From: JANNSO01 sp964485395 | GTDB lineage: Bacteria > Spirochaetota > Spirochaetia > Treponematales > UBA12059 | Reading direction: 5' to 3' | Assembly: GCA_964485395.1 (NCBI GenBank) | Contig: CAZAJF010000011.1 | Location: 1-64,000 of the forward strand | DNA length: 64,000 bases | In this document: piece by piece, positions 59,029 to 64,000 of the stretch | Numbering within the stretch: the first letter of the stretch is position 1 | How the letters are laid out: every line of letters begins with the position of its first letter | Position numbers and translations under genes: made by a program | Notes under the pieces: generated by a model | The model's database searches: none | What the model was told of the DNA's origin: nothing | The model's input: the letters and a program-made list of their open reading frames with translations, nothing else

Positions 59029-60206
59029 AGCGAATCGTAATTGATAAAAGCGCCATATTTTTGATACTCATCATTGCCTTGGTCGTGATTTCCGTCGTTC
59101 TTGTGTCCTTTAAGCTCAAGAGCGATCCGTTTGAGCAGGCTGTCGGCGATGATCGCATCATGAATATCGCCTTTATCGTCGAAAAGCAGGGGAAGCCGAT
59201 AGCGACTGAAATATTCATGTATTATCCCGTCAACAGCCGGGGCGCCTTGCTGGATATTCCCTCCGAAACCGGCTTGATCATAAAGTCCCTGAACCGGGTG
59301 GATAAAATAGAAGTTCTGTACGACGCGAAGAATCCCAAGAAATACCTGGACGAGATCAGCGCGCTTACGGGCGCGGTCCTGACCTGGTATGTAATCGTAG
59401 ACGAGAAGGCTTTGGGCGAACTCGTCGACATCATGGACGGTTTCAGCGTTTTCATCCCCAACCAGATCATCACCGAGCTGGATGGCAAGAAAGTTTTGCT
59501 GCCCTCCGGGGCAAATGTGCTGGACGGCAGTAAAATGCGAATCTACGCAACCTATCAGGATGATATCCGCCCCGAGGCCGAGACGGTGGCCAGGAGGCAG
59601 AACGTTATCCACGCATTGCTGAGCAGCCTAGGCACGCGCAGCGACTATGTTCAGAGCAAAAGGATATTTCCGTCCGTCATGCAGCGTCTTCGCACGAATT
59701 TGCCGCAAAAGGCGCTGATAAAACTGGTGGAAGGGCTGAAAAGCCTCGATACGGAACGGCTGGTGTACCAACGTCTTACAGGCACGCCCCGAAAAGTAGA
59801 GGGCGTGTTGCTGTTATTCCCGCATTATGACGGGGAGCTGGTTCGGGATATTGTCAGGCAAACGCTGAATGCCCTTTTGAATACCGGTTCTTTTTCGGCT
59901 GACGAGAAAATTTTTACGCTGGAGATACAGAACGGTACGGCTATTCGCGGCTTGGCTCAAAAGGCCGCCGATATTTTTCAGAGTTTCGGGTATGAGGTTA
60001 TCGCGGTGGGGAATGCGCCAACCCAGAACGAGGAATCCACCCGCATCGTCAACAGGTATGGCGATAGCAATGCCGTATCCACGATTGCCGGCGTAATCCG
60101 GTGCAAGAAAGTGGAGTCCGGCGAGTCTGCGTCGACCGGCAATGTGCCCGCCGACTTCGTCATAATTTTAGGAAAGAATTTTAATGGGAGGTATTGTGTC
60201 GACTGA
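59025..60206 (+). CDS. LytR-CpsA-Psr (LCP) family protein with LytR_C domain
   Basis: A 393-residue protein with an N-terminal membrane anchor (IFLILIIALVVISVVLVSF). The extracytoplasmic part begins with a divergent LCP-like domain (about 45-260; GALLDIPSETGLI corresponds to the D.P.D..V strand). It ends with a LytR_C domain (about 295-390; LEIQNGTAIRGLAQKAADIFQSFGYEV, a classic (V/I)xNGTxxxGLA motif). LCP enzymes transfer glycopolymers to cell wall or lipid, but the divergence makes catalysis uncertain. GTG start. A homologue sits next to rsfS in other treponemes as I recall. It overlaps rsfS by 11 bases. Confidence 0.82.
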   Translation: MKRIVIDKSAIFLILIIALVVISVVLVSFKLKSDPFEQAVGDDRIMNIAFIVEKQGKPIATEIFMYYPVNSRGALLDIPSETGLIIKSLNRVDKIEVLYDAKNPKKYLDEISALTGAVLTWYVIVDEKALGELVDIMDGFSVFIPNQIITELDGKKVLLPSGANVLDGSKMRIYATYQDDIRPEAETVARRQNVIHALLSSLGTRSDYVQSKRIFPSVMQRLRTNLPQKALIKLVEGLKSLDTERLVYQRLTGTPRKVEGVLLLFPHYDGELVRDIVRQTLNALLNTGSFSADEKIFTLEIQNGTAIRGLAQKAADIFQSFGYEVIAVGNAPTQNEESTRIVNRYGDSNAVSTIAGVIRCKKVESGESASTGNVPADFVIILGKNFNGRYCVD

Positions 60207-60564
60207 AATACAAGAAGCCGCATTTTCATGCGCGCAGGTTCTCGCTGACAACAACGGAGGCGACACCCTGGTTATCGATCTGCGAAAAGTATCCGGCTGG
60301 ACCGATTTTTTCGTGATTGCCACGGCGACGAGCTCGACGCACATGCGCGGACTAGTTCGCCACTTGGATGATTATGTTCACACTCAGGGTATTACCGCGC
60401 TCCGGAGGCCGCGTGCCGCCGAAGACGAGCAGTGGTGCCTGGTGGATTTCGGTAATTTCGTGGTGCATATCATGAGTACCGAGGCGCGGGCGTTTTATGA
60501 GCTTGAATCGTTATGGTCTGAAGGAAAAAGCACGGAAGTAGCCCCGAAGACAAACCCTGTCTGA
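60196..60564 (+). CDS. rsfS: ribosome silencing factor RsfS (Iojap)
   Basis: A 122-residue RsfS, which binds L14 and blocks subunit joining in starvation. DLRKVSGWTDFFVIATATSSTHMRGL and WCLVDFGNFVVHIM are the family signatures, positioned normally. GTG 60196 is preferred because GGGAGG lies just upstream; ATG 60184 would add four residues. It starts inside the end of the LCP gene and is followed by a weak hairpin. Confidence 0.95.
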   Translation: MSTEIQEAAFSCAQVLADNNGGDTLVIDLRKVSGWTDFFVIATATSSTHMRGLVRHLDDYVHTQGITALRRPRAAEDEQWCLVDFGNFVVHIMSTEARAFYELESLWSEGKSTEVAPKTNPV

Positions 60565-60596
60565 AAAGCGCCAAGGTTTGTAATTAGCCTTTTAAT

Positions 60597-60623
60597 ACCG
60601 CTCGTCCTGTGGGGCAGAGCGGT
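60597..60623 (+). terminator. hairpin after rsfS
   Basis: ACCGCTC (60597-60603) pairs with GAGCGGT (60617-60623) with a 13-base loop. There is only a short T stretch. It lies between convergent genes and could work weakly for both. Confidence 0.45.
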
Positions 60624-60643
60624 TTGAATATCGACTCTAAACC

Positions 60644-60952
60644 TTATTCGTCAAAATCGTTGTAGTCTATATCATCCTCGACGTCGTAGCCGTCGCCCTC
60701 TTCTTCGAATTCATCGTCTTCGTCATCGTCGAAGTCATCATCGTCATCGAAATCGTCTTCTTCGTCGCCGAAGTCGTCAAAATCATCTTCGTTTTCAAAA
60801 TCATCCTCATCCTCGAAATCGTCTTCGTCGTCGTCCTCATAATCGTCGAAGAGAATACAAGGGATAGGGGGATATTGAGAGTAGTCTCCAACGTTCACGA
60901 GAGCGATCTCCAAAACGTTGTCAGGCATTGGCGTGTCCCGAATCGGATCCAT
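60644..60952 (-). CDS. extremely acidic small protein
   Basis: A 102-residue protein. The first 34 residues are ordinary and partly hydrophobic (NVLEIALVNVGDYSQYPPIPCIL). Of the last 68 residues, 49 are Asp or Glu, interspersed with Phe and Tyr in D/E-D-F steps. The only basic residue is Arg5 and there is no Lys. GGGAGG precedes the ATG, and a TTGACA-18-TAGATT promoter lies upstream, so it is a genuine gene. No family recognised. Poly-acidic tails often mimic nucleic acid or bind basic proteins or metal, and any of these is possible here. Confidence 0.8.
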   Translation of the reverse strand: MDPIRDTPMPDNVLEIALVNVGDYSQYPPIPCILFDDYEDDDEDDFEDEDDFENEDDFDDFGDEEDDFDDDDDFDDDEDDEFEEEGDGYDVEDDIDYNDFDE

Positions 60953-61009
60953 TGCGATCCTCCCTTATTGCAGAAATTTCACGTATCTTGTAAGCGTTAA
61001 CGTACATGA

Positions 61010-61039
61010 AATCTAAAAGAGAGTTTGATACTCTGTCAA
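61010..61039 (-). promoter_or_regulatory. promoter of acidic protein gene
   Basis: Minus strand: TTGACA (61039-61034), 18-base spacer, TAGATT (61015-61010). The predicted leader is about 50 bases, with a GGGAGG ribosome site. Of the gene-free stretch 60953-61299, this promoter covers the left part. 61040-61176 is AT-rich with nothing further recognised. Confidence 0.65.
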
Positions 61040-61176
61040 CTATATTTTTCATTATTTCACCTTATTTTTGCCTGATTCGCATTTTTTTACGCCGACTCTC
61101 CGTTAAAAGCCGCATTGCGTAGGAAGCCTGAAAAATTCACCTGCTTTCAGGTATCTTTTCATTCCTGGTTTACCGC

Positions 61177-61260
61177 TTGGTATCCCCCGCATATCCAGTA
61201 ATATATAAAATTATGCTTGCGCGGAGCCGAGCCCGGGTTTAGAATCCTGACAGCCGGGCT
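61177..61260 (+). promoter_or_regulatory. spoVG promoter and leader hairpin
   Basis: TTGGTA (61177-61182), 16-base spacer, TAATAT (61199-61204). In the leader, AGCCCGG (61230-61236) pairs with CCGGGCT (61254-61260). There is no T tract, so it is a leader structure rather than a terminator. Confidence 0.5.
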
Positions 61261-61299
61261 GGTTTACATCTTGGTTTCTTTTACAAGGAGACGAGCTGC

Positions 61300-61581
61300 A
61301 TGAATATCACCGATATCCGGATAAGGCGCGTGAACGAAGAAGGTAAATTGCGGGCATATGTAACAGTTACGTTCGATGAATGCTTCGTGATTCATAATAT
61401 CAAGGTAATCGAAGGGAAAACCGGTTTTTTTATCGCAATGCCAAGTAGAAAAACTAAAACCGGAGAGCACAAAGACATCGCCCATCCGATTTGTCCCGAA
61501 TTCAGGACGAAGCTCCAGGATTTAATCGTTCATGCTTTTGAGAATTCCGATTCCACAGTCGATCTTGATACGGAAGATTGA
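61300..61581 (+). CDS. spoVG: SpoVG family nucleic-acid-binding regulator
   Basis: A 93-residue SpoVG. MNITDIRIRRVNEEGKLRAYVTVTFDECFVIHNIKVIEGK and GFFIAMPSRKTKTGEHKDIAHPI match the family nearly throughout. In Borrelia SpoVG binds DNA and RNA and regulates gene expression. The charged tail after residue ~80 is variable, as usual. AAGGAG is the ribosome site. It lies upstream of tRNA-Gln and rplY. Confidence 0.96.
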   Translation: MNITDIRIRRVNEEGKLRAYVTVTFDECFVIHNIKVIEGKTGFFIAMPSRKTKTGEHKDIAHPICPEFRTKLQDLIVHAFENSDSTVDLDTED

Positions 61582-61652
61582 TTCAAAATTGCCGCGCAGG
61601 TCAAAAAATCCAAAAAAAACAACATATTCATAGAATATTTTGTTTTAACCAC

Positions 61653-61715
61653 GTGACAAACTGCCTGCTTCCAGGGTATAAACTACGCGCTATACCAAGA
61701 ATTTTTTTTGGTATA
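61653..61715 (+). promoter_or_regulatory. tRNA-Gln promoter and U-loop hairpin
   Basis: GTGACA (61653-61658), 18-base spacer, TATAAA (61677-61682). At the expected start lies TATACCAA (61691-61698), which pairs perfectly with TTGGTATA (61708-61715) across a loop containing seven T. It may guide 5' processing of the tRNA or act as an attenuator. TATATT (61712-61717) could be a second, tRNA-proximal -10. Confidence 0.5.
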
Positions 61716-61721
61716 TTATTT

Positions 61722-61793
61722 TGGGACGTAGACAAGCGGTAAGTCAGCGGTTTTTGGTTCCGCCAATCGCAGGTTCGAGTCCTGCCGTCCCAA
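61722..61793 (+). tRNA. tRNA-Gln (TTG)
   Basis: The acceptor TGGGACG (61722-61728) pairs with CGTCCCA (61786-61792), with discriminator A61793 and no encoded CCA. The D arm is GAC...GTC. The anticodon loop TTTTGGT has anticodon TTG, and the T arm is GCAGG/CCTGC around TTCGAGT. The lowest anticodon-stem pair (31-39) is a T-T opposition. It is transcribed just ahead of rplY, which starts 36 bases downstream. Confidence 0.93.
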
Positions 61794-61829
61794 TGCATAC
61801 AACACGCCATGAGCGAGGAGAGAATATTC

Positions 61830-62507
61830 ATGAGTCAGCCCGTATTAACCGCAGGCGCACGCGCCATATCCACTAAAGGTGCCCTGAACTCCTTGAGGAG
61901 AGAGGGTAAGATTCCTGCAGTCGTGTACAATCGACACGGAAAAGCCACGTCAATTTCACTTGATGAAATCGCTTTTTTCAAGGCGACCAAAGGTGTTTCC
62001 GAGAGTACCATCGTTAAACTCCTGATTGACGGCAAGGAAACAGAGTGCTTTATCAAGGATCGACAGCTTGATTGGCTCAAAGGCAAACTCGTCCACGTCG
62101 ACTTTTTTGAAGTGGAAAGCGGTGTCAGCATCCGTCTCAAGGTTTCCATTCACCTCATCGGCACACCGGTCGGCGTGCGCGAAGGCGGAATCCTCGAGAA
62201 TCCCGTACACGAAGTCGAAGTCGAATGTCTTCCCAAGGATCTCCCCAGCCATTTCGATATCGATGTTTCCGAACTGCATGCAAACCACTCGATCCACGTA
62301 CGCGACATCAAGCGCACAGACGGCGTCAAGATACTGAGCTCCGCCGATCAGGTCGTCGCATTGGTCAAGTTCGCGAAAGCCGATGCGGCAGCGGAAGCAC
62401 CCGCAGCAACCACCGCCGAGGCAGGCGCAACGCCCGCGGCCGGCGCCGCTGCTCCCGCAGCCGGTGCGGCCCCTGCGGCAGCCGCTGCTCCCGCAGCGAA
62501 AAAATAA
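61830..62507 (+). CDS. rplY: 50S ribosomal protein L25/general stress protein Ctc
   Basis: A 225-residue long-form bL25. The N-terminal 5S-rRNA-binding domain is about residues 5-90 (GALNSLRREGKIPAVVYNRHGK), and a TL5-like beta domain is about 95-185. The last ~40 residues are an Ala/Pro-rich low-complexity tail (repeats of AAGAAAPAAGAAPAA type) ending AAKK. Such tails are common on L25 in several phyla. The start at 61830 follows GAGGAGAG; the in-frame ATG at 61809 lies inside the tRNA-proximal spacer. A terminator follows. Confidence 0.95.
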   Translation: MSQPVLTAGARAISTKGALNSLRREGKIPAVVYNRHGKATSISLDEIAFFKATKGVSESTIVKLLIDGKETECFIKDRQLDWLKGKLVHVDFFEVESGVSIRLKVSIHLIGTPVGVREGGILENPVHEVEVECLPKDLPSHFDIDVSELHANHSIHVRDIKRTDGVKILSSADQVVALVKFAKADAAAEAPAATTAEAGATPAAGAAAPAAGAAPAAAAAPAAKK

Positions 62508-62531
62508 GTCGAATAAGCTCGGATCGAAAAA

Positions 62532-62557
62532 GGCCGTCCATACCTGGACGGCCTTTT
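62532..62557 (+). terminator. Rho-independent terminator after rplY
   Basis: GGCCGTCCA (62532-62540) pairs with TGGACGGCC (62545-62553) around TACC and is followed by TTTT. A-run upstream makes it potentially bidirectional. Confidence 0.92.
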
Positions 62558-62636
62558 ATCATAGAGCTGTCCCGGCCCGGCTTTTATTTTCATCTCGTCG
62601 CAGAGGTTCCATAGTGCTTGTTTTTTGTAGGTTTCC

Positions 62637-64000
62637 ATGAAAAACACTCACCCCCGCACTCCGGCATCGTCAGGCCCCGATATTCAAAAAGCCCCTGTGC
62701 GCCGTTATTCCGTAATACAGGCGGTACAAACCTTTCTCAAGGAGAATCCTGCCTGTAGGCGGCTTTTGGTCGCGTACTCAGGCGGTCCCGATTCAACGGC
62801 GCTGCTCGAGTCGCTCTATCGCCTGAGGGAAGAATTCAAGCTGGAGCTCCATGCCTGCTGGGTAAACCATGCCCTGCGCAGTCCCCGCGAATTACAGGAA
62901 GAGCGTGTTTTCGTGGAAAAGTTTTGCGACACCCGGGAGATTCCCCTCGTAATTTTTGAAGCTTGGGAAGGACAGATCAGGGCTGCGGGAAGAAAAGCCG
63001 AAAATGGCGGAATAGAGGCGGCGGCGAGGGATTTTCGCCATGCTTGCCTTGAAAAAGCCAGGGTGGAAAGCGGCTGCGACTCGATTCTTTTGGCGCATAT
63101 GCAGGATGATGTACTAGAAACCATGGTAATGCGTTTTTTTACAGGCTCCGGAACGGGCGGACTCAGGGGAATCGCGGCATCCGCCGGCCGTCTCGTGCGG
63201 CCTTTATTGGGCATTCACAAAAAAGATATTTTGGGCTTTCTTGAATCCGAGTCCCTTGCGTACCGGGTCGATTCCACCAACGAGCAGCAGGAATACCTGC
63301 GGAATCGCGTGCGGCATTCCTTGATACCCGCTATTGCTTCCGTTTTTCCGAACGTGGATATCGCCTTGGCTTCTTCGGCGAGGAAAGCCTCGCTCGATGA
63401 CGATGCCCTCAATGCGTATGCCCGCGACCTTCTTCTTCCGGCGGCATTGCCTCCCTTCTCGCCGTATATGCCGTTCCGGATTCCCTGCGCCGCCTTTTAC
63501 GATGCCGCGCCAGCCGTAAGGATTCGCGCCTTGTACCTTGTTGCCAGACACTATTCCCCAAGGATTCCCTGGAATTTCATGTATAACGCCGCTTGCAATA
63601 ATAAAACCTCCGGATTACTGGCCGAAGGGGCTGGTATTTCAATATATTCAGACAGAGGATCGATTTGGGTACGAACGGTCGAAGGCAACGACGCTTCTGC
63701 ATCGTATGATTTTATTGCCGGTACTTTCGGCGATTACACGATAGGCAAAGAATTGACGTTCGGTTTATACTGCTCGAGTGCTTCTTCCGGGAGCTCCGTT
63801 TCGTTCCTGCGTACGGATTCCTTTTCATGGCCGCTGAACGTGCATGGCGTCAGGGAAGCTGATGTCCTGTTAACGAAAAGCGGGCCGCGTAAAGTATCGG
63901 GCTTGCTGACCGATTTAAAAATCCCTCGTGCCCAGCTTGGTTTGGTACCGGTGGTTGAGGATGGACGAGGTGTCGTAGCGGTATTGGGACGCCTGTGCGG
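62637..64000 (+). CDS. tilS: tRNA(Ile)-lysidine synthase, 3' end outside window
   Basis: The frame is open from ATG 62637 to the window end (454 complete codons). TilS converts C34 of tRNA-Ile(CAU) to lysidine so that it reads AUA. The PP-loop AYSGGPDST (about residues 46-54) binds ATP. HMQDDVLETMVMRFFTGSGTGGLRG is the conserved following block, and NRVRHSLIPAI is also typical. The TilS C-terminal domain is visible near the edge (GPRKVSGLLTDLKIPRAQLGLVPVV). Only a few residues are probably missing. No clear ribosome site; the N-terminal ~25 residues are non-conserved, so a later start is possible. Confidence 0.93.
   Translation, partial: MKNTHPRTPASSGPDIQKAPVRRYSVIQAVQTFLKENPACRRLLVAYSGGPDSTALLESLYRLREEFKLELHACWVNHALRSPRELQEERVFVEKFCDTREIPLVIFEAWEGQIRAAGRKAENGGIEAAARDFRHACLEKARVESGCDSILLAHMQDDVLETMVMRFFTGSGTGGLRGIAASAGRLVRPLLGIHKKDILGFLESESLAYRVDSTNEQQEYLRNRVRHSLIPAIASVFPNVDIALASSARKASLDDDALNAYARDLLLPAALPPFSPYMPFRIPCAAFYDAAPAVRIRALYLVARHYSPRIPWNFMYNAACNNKTSGLLAEGAGISIYSDRGSIWVRTVEGNDASASYDFIAGTFGDYTIGKELTFGLYCSSASSGSSVSFLRTDSFSWPLNVHGVREADVLLTKSGPRKVSGLLTDLKIPRAQLGLVPVVEDGRGVVAVLGRLC

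Noticed and set aside
61177..61299. spoVG leader considered as a riboswitch
   Set aside because: A single 7-bp hairpin without a recognisable aptamer core; nothing beyond a simple leader structure can be supported.
61628..61831. Minus-strand open frame of 67 codons across tRNA-Gln
   Set aside because: It is the antisense of the tRNA (the familiar GRTRTCDWRNQKPLTYRLSTSQN-type false protein) and has no ribosome site.
1..64000. CRISPR arrays, insertion sequences, integrases or prophage
   Set aside because: No regularly spaced repeats, transposase or integrase motifs, or phage genes are seen on either strand. The tRNA-Gln has no adjacent repeated 3' end suggesting an attachment site.

Overview
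The window looks like a chromosomal segment of a GC-rich, diderm, heterotrophic spirochaete, most likely a Treponema-related lineage. The main support is gene content and order. tamB-bamA-skp sit together as in Treponema and Borrelia. There is an rplU-prp-rpmA-obg-(LCP protein)-rsfS block. spoVG is present, and so is a small exported-protein gene next to tmk. Many exported proteins and lipoproteins have treponeme-like signal sequences, and no LPS genes are seen. The species cannot be named from this sequence alone. About fifty protein genes, two tRNAs (one cut by the window edge), several clear terminators and many -35/-10 promoters can be supported. No rRNA, CRISPR array, insertion sequence, phage or integrase is visible.

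Layout. 1-6.7 kb: partial tRNA-Arg(CCG), a HEAT-repeat exported protein and a lipoprotein on the minus strand, then a plus-strand run of an unusual galactokinase-like protein, surE, a TPR protein and an NHL/von Willebrand-like exported protein. 6.7-11.1 kb: a Cys-rich small protein, then murI-rsgA-mutS2. 11.2-14.9 kb: SPASM radical-SAM enzyme plus aldo/keto reductase, convergent with a lone NeuB-family synthase, and a small zinc-ribbon protein. 15.0-19.3 kb: yebC-ruvC, an exported protein, an M28 peptidase lipoprotein, and a GNAT protein behind a structured leader. 19.3-23.5 kb: an operon of Fe-alcohol dehydrogenase, 4x[4Fe-4S] ferredoxin, tungsten aldehyde:ferredoxin oxidoreductase and a TetR regulator, with a perfect operator-like dyad at its promoter. 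23.5-32.3 kb, minus strand: a TolB-like propeller, then a compact five-gene operon (ABC ATPase, FtsX-like permease, secreted beta-lactamase-like hydrolase, barrel-like protein, secreted protein) preceded by a membrane-anchored LuxR-type regulator.

32.3-35.0 kb: ruvA-ruvB-queA. 35.0-38.9 kb: an ACGGAG-type intergenic repeat, a 59-residue stand-alone MshEN-like protein (possible c-di-GMP receptor) and a 1141-residue class III cyclase/ATPase/TPR signalling protein. 38.9-41.4 kb, minus strand: a TrmH/SpoU methyltransferase, an exported protein, and tmk with an atypical P-loop. 41.5-49.2 kb: tamB-bamA-skp for outer-membrane assembly. 49.3-53.2 kb: ligA with an in-frame 4x15-bp repeat, two tandem paralogous membrane-anchored proteins and a DUF167 protein. 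53.3-54.8 kb: a MerR/GyrI-like regulator with a textbook 19-bp-spacer MerR promoter, and a second GyrI-like protein. 54.8-60.6 kb: argS, rplU-prp-rpmA, obgE, an LCP-family protein and rsfS. 60.6-64 kb: an extremely acidic small protein, spoVG, tRNA-Gln(TTG), rplY/ctc, and tilS running off the end.

Cross-cutting theme: at least seven genes have a -10 hexamer ending only 6-7 bases before the start codon and no Shine-Dalgarno sequence. This predicts leaderless mRNAs, and it fixes several start codons (1726 minus, 6718, 32237 minus, 32329, 39665 minus, 41554 GTG, 49373). Functionally the window is mostly housekeeping (DNA repair and recombination, translation, envelope assembly). Four accessory modules merit attention: the AOR/alcohol dehydrogenase operon, the LuxR-7TM/ABC/hydrolase operon, the MshEN/cyclase pair and the MerR/GyrI pair.
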